A stretch of DNA of 64,000 bases from Poa pratensis (GCA_947311845.1 CAMZMU010000111.1:26059399-26123398), one strand, 5' to 3'. Shown: positions 44,963-57,636, counted from the first letter of the stretch. The notes: generated by a model not told the origin, from the sequence alone. Numbers and translations are program-made.

Positions 44963-46166
44963 TCGTGGCTTCGATTGGTCGATCTCCTTGATCTCTTCGA
45001 TCGGGGGTGTTGCTGTGTACAAGAACACTTTCGCTTGTGCAAAATAAGTTGCCGTGTGCTCCGTACTGGTCTCTCCGTGCGTGGACATTGTCGCTTTGCA
45101 TCTCACTTGCTCGTGCCGTTGGGCGAGGGGAATGCTTCGATTAACGGCTAGCGAATGCATTTGCCAATGAATAAGAACTCGACAGTTATAGAAAAAAATC
45201 TCCTACCTTACAATTTTTTATTTATTTGGATATTCTAGTGGCGCGACATGGTTATCCTAAAAAAAGAGGCGTATATTTTAGGGAAAGCTTGTGTTCTAAA
45301 TTTGACCAATCTTATAGAATGGATCTAAATATCTACAACACCAAATCAATACCAATAGATTCACCATAAACTATATTATCAAAGTGTATTCATTCATAGC
45401 GCGTAGATGTTGATATTTTATTCAACTTATTTCACCAAACTTAGTAAACTTTGACAAAATTTGTATGACTTATATTTTTTTGGAATAGGGGTAGAGGCTA
45501 CCTTTTCTAAGTTGCAATCCAGGCAAAACCCTTTCATAGCTGACTTTCTGTCGTTAAAAGTGTTAGTGTTGTGTCGTGCCATGGGAGTGGGTACATGAGA
45601 TCAAATAGAGCAGTCGGTGCACACTCGAAAAAAAAACAAATGAAAACTAGTAGAGGGAGAGACATGACCGCACGCTACCTACAACAACACGGTGAAACTC
45701 TAGACCCAAACTTTCATGACTGATGTGCAGATCAAACGAGAGCATCATCATCACCCGAGTATAATGTCAACAACGACGTTTCGCCAACTGTCTTGGAGGC
45801 AACATCTTGACGTGGAAGAATTATAGATGCATATAGAATGTTAGAACGATGACGATCATCGTGGATCCGAACTTGAGATTCAGATGGCAGGAAGGGGCAG
45901 AAGCCCGCTACTAAAATTCTTCCATGAAGGCGACAACAAACAGACCACTAGGTGCACTACTGTGCAACACCTTGTCCAAAATCAAACGACCGTGCATTTA
46001 ATTAAAAAAACATGTGCTTGAGAGTCTCATCGACACAAAAATAATGCATGTGATGGAGTGGAGGATATTCCGACAGTGGAGAAACAGTTGCGCGAGAGGT
46101 GAGGCTGGTGGCTCAGTGAGCCACAACGGAGAGGCGAGGCCGGAGGAGGTTTTTTTTTAGAGTTTT
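44963..46166. other. intergenic, no gene recognised
   Basis: The first 200 bases share 3' UTR words with paralog 1. The remainder is AT-rich with no recognised coding or repeat structure. Confidence 0.45.
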
Positions 46167-46843
46167 GAGAGCATCTCCAGTGGATCATCCAAACGGAGAT
46201 CCAAAGCCATATAGGGGACTGAGAGGGAAAAAAAACCTCCCAACGGGTCAGTCATCTCGTCCTCCACATGTCCATGTCCACCAAAGGCCGGTACGCATCA
46301 TCCACATATGGGGGATGGAGCTGAAATTCTCCACAGCAACCGCTCGTGAGCGAGTTTGCCTCCGCGTGCATCCGGAGATTGCAGAAGACGAGGAGGATGT
46401 CGGTGCTACTCCCCCGACTTGCCATTCCGAGGCACGACTTGCATTTCTCGATTTAGAGAAAGGAATGGGATGGGGGCGCCTCCGGATTCTATTCGGCAGA
46501 TTGGGTGTCGTCTAATCCAGGAATTCGGAGAAAGCAGAGAAGCCACAACCAGGAATGCTGCAAGGGAGGTGGGAGATGGTAAATATAGAACTGGAATATA
46601 ACTGCCGGGAATCTAGCCGTTGAAAATATATTGGTTCAAAAATTCCCCGTTAAAAATAAAGCCGTTGAAAAAAACTGTTGAATGATAGTTATAAAATATT
46701 ATTAAAATATAAGAGAGAATATAGATGTCCTGAATCTAGACTTTTCAATGAAAAAATGGGAACATCCGAAAAAAGAATCTGTTTAGATGATTTTGTATGC
46801 AGATATAGATGATTAAATTTGGATAATCACTGGAGATGCTCTC
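46167..46843. mobile_element. possible MITE with GAGAGCATCTCCAGTG ends
   Basis: gagagcatctccagtg at the left and its reverse complement (cactggagatgctctc, with one base difference) at 46828-46843 face each other. GAGCATCTCC is a typical terminal motif of grass Tourist/Harbinger-like MITEs. A matching target duplication was not found, so boundaries and class are uncertain. Confidence 0.55.
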
Positions 46844-47277
46844 AGTGCAATAATCTGACACGCAGAGACGTATATTTCCCATAACGTGGTTCGACAAAAG
46901 GAAATTCAAAAATGACATCGCTTCAAAGTTCGAACATGACGCCCATTTTGTGTGCCCGAGTCAAATTCCGCACCGTTCTCCAAAACCTCACACAAAACCT
47001 GCGCCGACTCTTCCAAACCAAACCAGCCGCCTAGGCCTGTCCACGCCTTCCCCTCACAAATTCGAACACTCCAGACGCTTCCGGTCACCGCCGCCGCCCG
47101 CCCCTCTGCTCTCCTCTCCGGCGCCCTCCTCTCCCGCGCACGCACGCGCGTCGCCGCTCCCCTCGCGCCCCATGGTCCAGCTTCAAACCCTAGCCCCCTC
47201 TGCCCTCGCGCGTTACTCGTTTCGCTCACCTCTCCCCCTTCCGTCTCCCGCAGGATTCCTCCGCCGCCGCGCCGACC
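46844..47277 (+). promoter_or_regulatory. upstream region and 5' UTR of the neurochondrin gene
   Basis: A pyrimidine- and GC-rich stretch leads to the start context gccgaccATGG, a good Kozak match. No TATA box was evident. Open frames here on both strands are compositional. Confidence 0.45.
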
Positions 47278-50200
47278 ATGGCCTCCGCCCCGCCGCTTGA
47301 TGACTGCCTCCGCCTCCTCCGCGGCGAGCGCGACGAGCAGAAGCTGGCGGGCCTCCTCATCGCCGCCAACGTCTGCCGCGCCGGCGACGCCGCCGCCGTC
47401 GCCGAGGTCTACCGCGCCGTCGGGCCCCGGTTCCTCCGCCGCCTTCTCAACACCGGTAAGGAGACGCCCTCTGCCTGCCTCGTGGTCCCCTGTCGGCAGG
47501 TGTCTCACTCGTTGTTCTGTTTCGCTTCGTGCGCGCCTGGCTGCAGGGTTGGGGAAAGTGCAGGGCGGGAAGGAGGAGGAGCGGGAGGCGTACCTGCGGC
47601 TCGCCGTCACCGTGCTCGCTGGGCTCGCGCGCGTCCCGGAGGTTCCGCCGACGAGGGGGTCGTCTCCGCTGTTCCCCTCGTCGCCGAGGTCGTTTCCAAA
47701 TCGTAAGAATTTCTGCTCTGTTGCGTTCTGACACTGCTGATGCAATTGAATGCATTGAACCATTTGCTTATGACTGCCGAATCATCTGCAGGCCTGATCT
47801 GACAATTACTGAAGAATGTTTTGAACTTCTATCGCTCGTTGCCATTGCCTCAGAAGATGGGGCACACAAATTTTGTGAGCCTGGAGTTATCGACATGCTC
47901 TTCAGTCAAATCTCCAACTTCCCAGATGGTACTAGAATTTCCTGGCCAGTCTCTTGTTTGCTTCTCCATTTTCCTTCACCCTACTGAGAAATGCTAGCAG
48001 CAACACTTGCTCCGACATTTTAAATTTGTGCACCTGGGCGTCTGACGGTTACTTGCATACTCTGCTTTGAAAGTGCAACCTAGGATAAGTAGCATGGTAT
48101 CTTGAATAGGTGTCCAAGTTAGAAGTATTTACATAAGTTGATTTTCCATTTGGTATTACCAATCAGTAACACATCATATTTTCAGAGTTAGGTTGAATTC
48201 TTATAGGGTTGCTCCATTTTTCCATTTGTAGGTTCAAGGTGCTTAGAGCTAGCCACTCATCTAATGCAGTTACTTGTTCATAAACTCAGAGCAGACAACA
48301 TGAGTGTGGAGAAACTGCAAGGCATGGCGAGCATGGTATGAGTGGCAGTATGGCACGCTGGATTGTTTTGCCTGAAAATTTCCATGCTTCATATGTCAGC
48401 AATTCTAATTCGATGTTTTGATCTACAATTTCTTTTGTCATTCAGGTGGCATCTCTTGCTGTACCTTTCAACGTTCTTCACACCGCAGTTAAATTTGAAT
48501 CTCTGCACATGCTTACCACTCTTCTTTCCCAAAAAGAATCTGTAAGAGAAACTTTTCATCCCTCCCATCTGTTTTATTTGCGCTGTGGAGAGTTCACTGT
48601 TTAACTCCTTGTTTGTTTTTTTGGAACACTAAGCCACTTCATGGTGCTTTGAGATCAATGCCGTCCACAATCTGGGAATCTCATATCCGTGGTGGCATTA
48701 TAGACGTTCTTCAAAACCGTGTTGGTATGTCCATGCTTCATATATAAAAATTCTACATTAATTGTTTGCGATTATTACTGTGAAGTTATAATTCATCATT
48801 TCGTTGGTCAAAGTTGATAACATAGACTACATGAAGGTTTGAGAATCAGCTGCATTTATTTACCCAGGATGAAAGTGCTAATATGTGTTGCTTTGCTAAA
48901 ACTATAACTTGAGATGTGCTTAGATCTATCAATACCTTCTGGCTCTATTTGTTTTGTTTCTATTCTGGTTGTCTCCCTCTTTCATAATAGGAGTGTAGCA
49001 TTTTGTTTCTTGTGCCAGCAGGCAATACATTTGGTTCAAAGTTTCCTACAGCTGCATGGCAGTCAGTGTAGATTGTTTGCGGACAACAGAACTGTATTAT
49101 TTGCCAACTAAAGGGAGGTAGAACGTACTTTGAGAAGAAATTTTGTAGGGTAGAAGAATGAAACATAACTAGCGTTAGCATTTCCCTTCCTTTTTGAGAT
49201 GGTCACGATAGTACTAAATATTTATCCACTGTCCAGTATCCTCTGAAAAGCTGCAAGCTCTTCTTTTGGCGGAGTGCATGATGTCGATACTAGGTGAGAG
49301 TTGGTTGTCAGAAGATCATAAAATCCTGGATAACAAGAATGCTATGTCCGTCGACAAGTACGTTTCACACCATCTCCTGCATCACATTGGATGTATCTTT
49401 TTCATTTTGTATAACAACTTGTGATTTCTGTAGATTTGTCCTGCTTGTCCTAGAATCTGCACGAGTTGAAGTTGCTGTCCTTCTAAACGAACTTGCCTTT
49501 TCAAAGTATGAGTCATCAGAAAGTTCTCAGATAGATGATGCCATCAGCCAGAAACAAAGAAACCTGGCTATATTGTTTTCACTGATAGAAAGAATAATCA
49601 AAATGATATCAGATGCTAGTAGTGGTGAAGGTATGTATACCATTTCCTTGACTCTTTTTGGTTCCATGGGATGGAATGTTTTTGTAATATGTTTTCATTT
49701 CCTCTTTTATTTGTATTTTATAACCTTCTGTTTCACCTTTTCTATCTTTGATGGAAGTTTGTCATTAGCTGATAGCAAGCTTTACACGCACTGAAACCTG
49801 TTGTCATCCCGTGTTCTCCTTTGAAAAGTTATTTAAACTTTATGCAGGTGAACCAAGTCAAACTATCCATGAAAGGACCATAATGCAGGCAATTAAAGGA
49901 TTAAATGAGACAATCAGTTTAGTGTTGGACTTCCTGCAGGATGCAAAGGTACATATTTTACTCCTCTGATGATATGAACATTTATTATGGGAAGATATCT
50001 TACAGAACGAAACATGTCAGGATCACGGGCAGAGGAAAGGTGATGATCTTTTGGCAGCTGTGAGAATAGTGGGAAGGTGTGTTACTGCCTCTTATTATTG
50101 TCTCTTATCTCTGGAATTTGTATGCATTTTTTTGCTGTTAAGTCCTTGTAGATATGATAAACTAGCAGTATGTTAAGGGTCCTTTAGTCGTCCCATCTCT

Positions 50201-52896
50201 AAATACTAGTTCCTCCTCCTGCTTGTAATCAGTTTGATGTGATCCGTAATGCGAGTTACTACTTTTGACCATTACAAAAAAAAAAAAATGTGCACTTTAG
50301 GCACTTCATATTTCTGTATGCACATCATTTAAATAGCTACTCCCTCCGTTCCACAATATAAGATGTTTTAGTCATTTCCCACATGCACATGCATACATAT
50401 GTATGTAGACACAAATTAGTGTATATGCACTCTTTTTAGTCCGAATCTAGACAACATGTGTACCACCTAAAACATCTTATATTGTGAAACGGAGGGAGTA
50501 TTAAACAAGGTTATTGTAAAAGTGAAGTATTTCAAACTCTCCTGTAATTGTCCTTAAATAGAAGCTACATTTGTGTGCTACTCTGTTGCAGCTATCTGGC
50601 AGAGACGCCATATGCCTGCCAAGAGAAGACTGGACGCTTACTGGAATTCATCTTCTCTATCGAAGGTCAAGATGAATCAAGGTAGTTCTTAGCCACTTTG
50701 TGCTCAGCAGGTGTACGTCACTTAGTATCATCCTTTGTAATGCAGTATATTGATGGTACCAAGTAACATTCTTGCACACAGGCCCTTCTATTCTGTCCGC
50801 TTCATGCTTCCAATGCTATCCCAAATAACAGCGACAGCTGATGGATGCAGAACTTTGGTGTCGTTTGGAGGCCATAAAGCAGTAAGTGGGCATATTTGCT
50901 ATAAACCATATAAGAATTGTGACTCCCTTGTTTCTTTTGCCTCAAAATAATTTAAATGCTGGTTATACTAGTTCATCATAACACCCAGTTTCCAGTTTGA
51001 AGATAATAATAATTTCTAATCTTCTCTGAATTTCTGGATATCTTTCTGGTTTTCTACTTGCTAAATTTGTGTAGGTTACAGATACAAATGCGTTCGTGCA
51101 GAAAAAAATCAGTGGTATTCAAAATTTCAAAACTGACTAGTAGGCCGACCCTCCCCCATGCACACCGGGTTGCTACCAAGAGCTAATATTCACTGTTCAT
51201 ACAAAGATTATTTTGTTTGATGCAGGGATGCTTAAGTTATAGGGTGTCGTCGTATATCTTTACTAGTTCTGTCTAGATGTTAATCACATTTTGTGGGGTT
51301 TACTATTTGAAGTGAATTCATGAAAATAAAATGGCAGCATTATGATTTGCCAACTACTAGAATAGAAATTTGGCATAAGGAAGTTGCCATTTATCATTCA
51401 GTTTTTTCTTGGGACGGTACAGCTGATATGTCTGTTTTCTGTTTACAGGTTATAAACTGCCTCATTAAAATGACTGAGCAGAATGGAATGATAATCGACA
51501 ACGGTAGCATGTTTTTGGCATGCGATACTATCATAAATGTTTTGTCAAATGTAAGTATCTACATTGTTCAATATAGTCTTTTGCATACCATGAGATAATC
51601 CTAATAGCATATTGTTACGTATGTAGAGGAAGAAGAGTTCCCATATTCAAATGGAGCCATGTTTCATCCATCTCCTGCAAGCACTTATTACATGGGCTGG
51701 TATGTTCTGCTCCTAATTTCCTTACATAAGATGAAATAGATATATGTGCATATTGTTTGTAGGGTGGCTCTCAGTGGTAGCCATTTCTCAATTCTTGATT
51801 CTTTCATTTATTTTACTTTAGTAGGCAGTGACAAAATTTTCTACCAGAATTCGATACCTCTGGAGGTTAAAAAAGGAGCTCAATGTGTGTCATTAGGTCA
51901 TGAACCAGTCCTATGATCCTATCTTTGAAACATGATCAGTCATATATTGACCAATTTTCAGCAATACCCAGCACTGGTTTCTGAACTATGGTCATGGCAA
52001 AAAAAAAATTATAGCTGCTTGAAGCTCTGCCTGTTGTCGGTTGCCTGGCAATTTGGCATACTCCTATAGCGATACTATATATAGACTGTCAGTAGTCGAG
52101 GAGAGTTGAACTAATCCATACCTAAAAATCATGCTATTCAATATTGACGATCATTTTTCTATTGATTATCTTCATGAGCAGATCAGTAACTCTTTTTCTT
52201 GAATGTGAGCTAATCAGTAACTCTCTTTTTGTTGAATGTGGGCTGATCAGTAACTCTCTTTTTGTTGAATGTGAGCTGACCAGTATCTCTCTGTTTCTTG
52301 AATGTGAGCTGATCAATAACTATGAATATGTGTGATTGCTTATAGGAATTACAGATGCTTCATCAGTCACGATGACGGCCGCCAGCTTATGCACGATGGT
52401 GATGGAGCTGACATCAGAAGAGTTCCTCTTTAGCTGCTCTTATTTTGACCCCAAGACCCTTGAGAGTTTGTCTGACCTCATTGTTAGAAGTTTGCATCAG
52501 GTAACTATGACTTCAATCTCTTCCGTGAGATTGTTTCCTTCGTGAAGGTTCTTCTCTACAAATGATTTTTATCATCCAGCATCGGCATGTGTTTGCCTTC
52601 TTTTCTTTATTTCATTCTGGATGTGTTTGCTTGATGGTGGCTTTCTGTATTGTCCTACAGGATATCCCTGACGACGACCAGGAACAGTTAAACCAAAAGC
52701 AAATCATTGTATCAGGTAAACTCGATAGTCTGTCGATCTTAGAAATGAAGAGGAAGAAAGCATGGCCCTCGTTCAGCATGTGTGATCTGAGACATCATTA
52801 TCTAACTTTGCTTTTGTACTGGTTGCAGGTTATAGGCGCTGGGCCGATCGGTTCCCAAGTGTTAGAAAGACTGTACATCAGCATGTATCTGTCTGA
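47278..52896 (+). CDS. neurochondrin-family protein, with apparent frameshift in exon 2
   Basis: Seventeen exons: 47278-47455, 47547-47702, 47792-47928, 48232-48335, 48446-48541, 48634-48724, 49237-49357, 49434-49630, 49848-49948, 50006-50076, 50592-50681, 50782-50881, 51449-51550, 51627-51699, 52346-52500, 52661-52715, 52829-52896. All borders are GT..AG. The protein (about 631 aa if the frame were whole) is helical throughout: LDDCLRLLRGERDEQKLAGLL, YLRLAVTVLAGLARVPEV, ECFELLSLVAIASEDG, LLVLESARVEVAVLLNELAF. These match the plant neurochondrin (ARM-like) family, whose cellular role in plants is poorly known. Exons 3-17 keep one frame. In exon 2 one base is missing near 47642: PEV continues in frame as PPTRG, whereas ADEGVVSAVPLVAEVVSK is in the next frame. 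This is either a real null mutation or a base error in a GC-rich stretch. Confidence 0.85.
50340..50498. mobile_element. Stowaway-type MITE in neurochondrin intron 10
   Basis: CTCCCTCCGTTCCACAATATAAGATGTTTTA and its inverted counterpart at the right end, with TA at 50338-50339 and 50499-50500. Length is 159 bp. Intronic position, not expected to affect splicing. Confidence 0.87.
52174..52325. repeat. 33-bp minisatellite in neurochondrin intron 14
   Basis: About four and a half units based on gtgagctgatcagtaactct, starting at 52174, 52205, 52238, 52271 and 52304 (partial). Units differ by a few substitutions. Confidence 0.88.
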
Positions 52897-53616
52897 TCGT
52901 CTGTCAGATCTTCTCTACGAAGAGTTCTCTCTTGTGAATGAAAATCCTACAAATGGGGAACCCAAAGTTCAAGCATCCACTCAGCATCAAGTTTGATCTC
53001 GTGTGGGGCGCTGTTAACCATTTACGTCTAACCGGCAGCTCACTTGTTCTTCTATGTAACGCCTGACATGAACACGCGGTGGGCGGCAAGCAGGATGGCA
53101 GTTGCATACATCTGCTGATTCCCCAGTCAGTAGTGGCACGCTTCTTACACTACACTGGAATACATCAAGCAAGAGGCTGAGATGAGACACCATCTTACCT
53201 TCTTCCATGTAACAATGATATTTCACCTTGTACATTCAGTGCAAAAAAGGCCTATGTTCCGTATTTGCAGCTCCACCCTGTAATGTTCCATATGTTACGC
53301 ACGTTTGTGTTGATCATCAGTTCTAATAAATAACGCAATGGTTGTGCCCAGTTTTTTTTGTTGGTTCAATTTGTGTGGGTTTTTTTTGTTGGTTCAATTT
53401 GTGTGGCTACGTTGTTCAGAAAATTCCTATCTAATGCAGAAACCACTGTAAAACCCGCATTACCCAAAAAAGTCTACAACATCTAAAGCCACTGGAACTT
53501 GCCGCAAGGAAATGGCAGGTGCATCTCTCCTCCGGATTACTTTCTGACTTCCATAGTGTTCCAGTTTCAAACTCTGCTAATATAAAGCAACATAAATTAA
53601 CAGCCAAAGATTGTAT
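52897..53616. other. convergent 3' region between neurochondrin and F-box genes
   Basis: 3' UTRs of two convergent genes. It contains an exact 28-bp tandem duplication at 53351-53406 and an aataaa-like signal near 53325. No additional gene was seen. Confidence 0.5.
53351..53406. repeat. 28-bp exact tandem duplication
   Basis: Two identical copies of a unit containing ttgttggttcaatttgtg (53351-53378 and 53379-53406). Confidence 0.92.
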
Positions 53617-55098
53617 TCACAGACGACAGCCAAAGATTCCATTCACGGATGGCTGACGTCCAGTCCTATACATGTCCATTCCTTTCAGACTGTCGTGGCT
53701 TTCAATCTCCGCGGAGTAGCAAACTGCTTTGGCAGCCCCCTGCACACCCTCCAGGGAGATCTGACAGCAGCCATTAACGGTAAGCGACTCCAGCTTCTGT
53801 GAACTTGCCAGTGCAGCCATTCCAACATCAGTCACGCTGTTACATCCCCGGAGTGTGAGAATACTCAAACAAGGAGCCTGGACAATGAAATCCATCCCAG
53901 CATTCGTTATAGACTGGCAGTCCACAAGCTCGAGTGTCTCCAGGAACTGCATGGAGGATAGGCCCTTCATGCCCTCATCATCAAATATACTGACGCCATT
54001 TAGCACAAGAGCACGGATCGGACAGGATTGGATGAGGGTCACAATACCATTTTGTGTGAAGCCTATTTCAGTAGGGTAATCGGGGTTGCAAAATGCGAAG
54101 GCGAGCTCAACAACCTGAAGCATAGGGCAGCTCAGAGCTAGGGCCTTGAGGCTGTCATCAGTCAATGGTGTCCTAAAATCATAACCACATCGCAGAGGAA
54201 TGAACCCAAGTGATACGGTTTTAAGGTTGCTACACCTCTGGAACAGCGCAATCATCTCACTCTCATCTAGACCAATAACATACTCCAGGTAAAGTGTCTC
54301 CAATGCTTTGCACTTCCCCAGAAGAAAACGAAGTCCAATTTCTGGCAGGGTTACAATATGAGCCAACCTAAGATCCTTCAGAATATCGCAGCAGATGCAG
54401 ATGTCATAGCTATACGGGTAGCCAGCCACATACGCGGGATCACATACGACACCCATCCAGAAATTTCCATTTATCTCAAACTCAAACTTTTGGAGATTTA
54501 CCCATCCTGGGCCAAATTTTAGGAGGTCATACTGGCTGATTCCTTCACAATCCTTTATAACAAGTTCTTCCAAAGATCCAGACCTCCCAAGGTACTCCAG
54601 CCACTCTACATTGTCTATTGCCGTACAGTCAACAAGTTGGAGAACGGAAAGATGTGTGCAACGAGCCGCCACCTGAGAAAGCCCAATAGAAGTTATTTCT
54701 GGTGCATAGTTCAGCCTGAGGGACCTCAACTTTTTGCAGTATGATTCATAACCAAGACCAGTATCATCAATGTAGAGGCAGTTACTTAAAGTGAGATCGG
54801 ACAGAGAGAGGCGGTGAGATGATAGAACAGGGAGGCCTTGGTTGTCCAGCTGGTCCTCGTGACTGAACGTCCAACCAGAGTAATTGATCTCTACTTTCCA
54901 CAAATTGGGGAACCGGGAGAACAGAGATGCCAAGGCTTCTGTTGTAGGGTAAAGTCCACAGCCAACGCGGATAGCATCCCTATGCTCCGCCTCGATGGTG
55001 TAGAGCTGCTTCGACATGAGGCAAAGAGAACTACGATCAGTTGCACTGGTGACCCTCTTGACGATCTCTGCAAGCAGAGGCTCCGGGAGACCCTCCAT
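53617..55098 (-). CDS. F-box/LRR-repeat protein
   Basis: A single uninterrupted coding exon of 493 aa. The start is the ATG at 55098 (MEGLPEPLLAEIVKRV); a GTG 18 bases upstream is not a credible start. Residues 1-45 form an F-box-like region that would bind SKP1 in an SCF ubiquitin ligase. The rest consists of AMN1-type leucine-rich repeats (LSDLTLSNCLYIDDTGL, LSVLQLVDCTAIDNVEWL, LETLELVDCQSITNAGM, LSILTLRGCNSVTDVGM, LESLTVNGCCQISLEGV). These repeats select the substrate, which is not predictable from sequence. A likely intron acceptor (ttttttcag at about 55153) lies in the 5' UTR. The gene is intact. Confidence 0.92.
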   Translation of the reverse strand: MEGLPEPLLAEIVKRVTSATDRSSLCLMSKQLYTIEAEHRDAIRVGCGLYPTTEALASLFSRFPNLWKVEINYSGWTFSHEDQLDNQGLPVLSSHRLSLSDLTLSNCLYIDDTGLGYESYCKKLRSLRLNYAPEITSIGLSQVAARCTHLSVLQLVDCTAIDNVEWLEYLGRSGSLEELVIKDCEGISQYDLLKFGPGWVNLQKFEFEINGNFWMGVVCDPAYVAGYPYSYDICICCDILKDLRLAHIVTLPEIGLRFLLGKCKALETLYLEYVIGLDESEMIALFQRCSNLKTVSLGFIPLRCGYDFRTPLTDDSLKALALSCPMLQVVELAFAFCNPDYPTEIGFTQNGIVTLIQSCPIRALVLNGVSIFDDEGMKGLSSMQFLETLELVDCQSITNAGMDFIVQAPCLSILTLRGCNSVTDVGMAALASSQKLESLTVNGCCQISLEGVQGAAKAVCYSAEIESHDSLKGMDMYRTGRQPSVNGIFGCRL

Positions 55099-55772
55099 CG
55101 AGTATCTGAGGTGCACAACTTGGGCAATCTCAAGGCTTGGCAGGCGCTGGACTGAAAAAATGTATGATCAAAATGGAACATAGCAAGATAACTAAATTAC
55201 GAACTGTAAGAACTAATGTACAAGGAAGCATGTATGAAACATTGATCTTTTTCTACATTTGCTGAGAGATTTATATAATTATCGTCACAATGAATGTTAA
55301 TTAAGTGAACCCTATGATTTGTACCATAACATGGAACATAAAAATGTTATAAAGAAAATCACGTTAACTCAACGCCCTAATTATAAGATATTTCTGTTGG
55401 GTGGGGGGATAATCTACAAATACACCAATTAGAACTACAATCCCACAAGATAATTTAACATTCACTACTGAAATAAACTCCTCATATCTGGAAGTTCCTA
55501 ACCAATCAGATAAAGATACAGTTTCTAGACACTCCAGAACAGGCTTTACTGATTAAAGCAAGCTACCCTCTAGCCTTTTAGAGAGATTCCAGTATCATAC
55601 ACAATGGGCTACCCGATAAAGTTTTGCAGAACCATGGAGCCGTGGCTTGCCATCAGATTCCTGTTCGGGATCAATGCAAGGAATTTTAGGTAGGCCATCT
55701 CCCCTAATCGCTTGTACAGGAACTTCCTAGCTTGTGCACCGTTCAATGTTCACTGCACAGTCACAGAGTCTG

Positions 55773-55860
55773 CCACATTCCAAATGCAAGGGCAGTACTA
55801 AGAAAAATTCATAGAGCCACATTCCAAATGCAAGGGCAGTACTAAGAAAAAATCATAGAG
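55773..55860. repeat. 44-bp tandem duplication
   Basis: Two nearly identical 44-bp units (ccacattccaaatgcaaggg at 55773 and 55817) differing by one base. Confidence 0.9.
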
Positions 55861-56222
55861 AGACAGGCACACCAAAGATGAGTATCCAAATCGCAAAGCA
55901 TTAATCTGCATTCAGCAATTTCAGTACTACTTATTTCGAGTGCCACTGTAATTTAACTAGTTACCTCAGATATATTGCGTTTTACAATAGAGATTTATTG
56001 CGACATACTCACCCTTTAAACTGTGGTTGAAAAAAAACAGTATTTTGGTGATTGAATGGCTGAATAAAATAGAGCTGGAACCTCTCATGAGGCAGATCAA
56101 TGAAAAACAACATAGTGGTTAGGCATCATTCCTTCATTCTACAGGTGCAATGTCATCCATTTTTGCTTGTGACTATTACTCGTAACTGTACCGTACTATT
56201 GATTAAAAAATGCTTGCACATG

Positions 56223-56299
56223 CTAGCAGAGCCCTTAAAAGCCGCACGTCCTAGCAGAGCCCTTAAAAGCCGCACATCCTAGCAGAGCCCTTAAAAGCC
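56223..56299. repeat. 28-bp tandem repeat, three copies
   Basis: The unit ctagcagagcccttaaaagc starts at 56223, 56251 and 56279; the third is partial. Confidence 0.92.
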
Positions 56300-56399
56300 A
56301 GAAACTTGCTCCCATGGGCTAATTCCATTAACAGAACAAAGGCAACAATCAAGGCGATTTATAAAGTACAACAGAATGGAGTCTAAGTGGAAGCATCGA

Positions 56400-56456
56400 G
56401 AAAGTGTGATGAGATTCAGTAGTAGTAATCCTAACTGAGATCCCCTCAGGTCTCGC

Positions 56457-56494
<38 letters not shown>

Positions 56495-57636
56495 CGTGGG
56501 CGACGGAGACCTCGCCCGCCGCCGCCTCCTCCTCCCTCCCCTCACCTCCTTCCTCTCCCGACCGCTGCCGACGTGCGTCGCCGGGCTGTGCCCGTGCGGT
56601 GCCGGCGGCGGCCGGCCGCCCTCTACCCGCCGCAGGGCGCCCGAGCGCGGTGGCGGCTCTCCTTGGCGGCGGTGTTCTCAGGCGGCGGCGCGGCGGTGCC
56701 CTCGTGGTGCCGTGGGGGGCACGGCATGGCGGGGCAGATGGGCTCTGCGGGCGGCGCCGATTCTGACCGTGGCCCAGATCTGGGACCTACGGGCCCCATC
56801 TGGGTCCGACGGGCGAGCCTGCCGTGCGTTCGCCCTGATCTACAGATGGAGATGGTGGTGCTAGTGCAGGGGTGCAGCAGCGACGGCGGCCGCCCTTGTT
56901 GCAGCGTGGTTGCCGGCTTTACGGGCCCGATCTAGGCCCGGCCGGACCCTCTTGGGACTGGCAGTGTGGCCGGACCCGACTGGGACTGGTGTGTTGTGCG
57001 ACCGCGTCCGGTTGACTACCATCTTCGACGGTGGAGGCAGTTCCCTCCCGCGTGGCTGCGGTACCGCTGACCCCGAGACGAGCTACCACTCGCCTCCGTC
57101 TTGCAGACCTTGTGCCGGTAGCTTCGGTGAGACGGCGATGGCGCAAGTTGGTGGGCGGCGAGTCAGAGATGGCGAGGCTTCGTCCTTACGGGGCTCTTAT
57201 GCGATGGATCGCCCGGGGTCGTGGATAGGGTTTTTCGGGAGAAATCCTGGTCGGCTCGTCCGACACCGACGCGGTGCCTCTTTGGGTGACATCATTCCTT
57301 CTTGAAGGGCGTCGGGGCTACCCTCCATCCACTTCTCTCTGTGTGCCGGGGGAAACCCTAGGACTGGTACGCCGGTTCGGGCAGCAGCGGTAGCTTTCCT
57401 TCTTGAAGGTGCTGCTCGGTACGTGACGATCCGGTGCGAGGAGCGTGGTGGTACTTCTTCGGAGGGCGCAGCGGTTGCGGGTCACCTTAGTTTAGTCTTT
57501 CCGCTTATGTCTCCTTTTGTTTCTTCTTTTGTTCTTTTGGGCGTGTGTTTGCTGCTGCCCCAGCCTTTCTTTCGGTTCGTGTGGTTGTACGGGTTTGTTG
57601 CTATATTAATATAGCGGGGCGAAAGCCTATTTCGAG
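56400..57636 (+). mobile_element. retroposed non-LTR-type insert, 1237 bp
   Basis: A 14-bp direct repeat agtggaagcatcga at 56386-56399 and 57637-57650 brackets a GC-rich insert. The insert ends in ttaatatagcggggcgaaagcc, which resembles 3' ends of Triticeae LINE families. Long direct repeats of this kind are typical of LINE integration. No intact reverse transcriptase frame is present; the GC-rich open frames (56496-57305) show no motif. There is no clear poly(A), so the class is inferred. Confidence 0.68.
56459..56493. repeat. 35-bp poly(C) tract
   Basis: An uninterrupted run of 35 C near the left end of the retroposed insert. Its exact length may be unreliable in any assembly. Confidence 0.95.

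Larger units (their letters stand above)
55099..56399 (-). other. F-box gene 5' UTR and intron, 3' portion
   Basis: An acceptor-like ttttttcag on the minus strand ends near 55154, leaving about 55 bases of UTR before the ATG. The sequence between it and 57715 is inferred to be a 5' UTR intron. It contains two small tandem repeats (55773-55860, 56223-56299) and the retroposed insert beginning at 56400. Confidence 0.5.

Noticed and set aside
46950..47731. Long open frames on both strands around the neurochondrin start
   Set aside because: Composition effect of the 5' UTR and exons 1-2; the true frame is defined by the neurochondrin motifs and splice phases.
56496..57305. Several open plus frames of 120-130 aa after the poly(C) tract
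   Set aside because: They fall within the retroposed insert, have Arg/Gly/Ala-rich low-complexity sequence and no recognisable domain.
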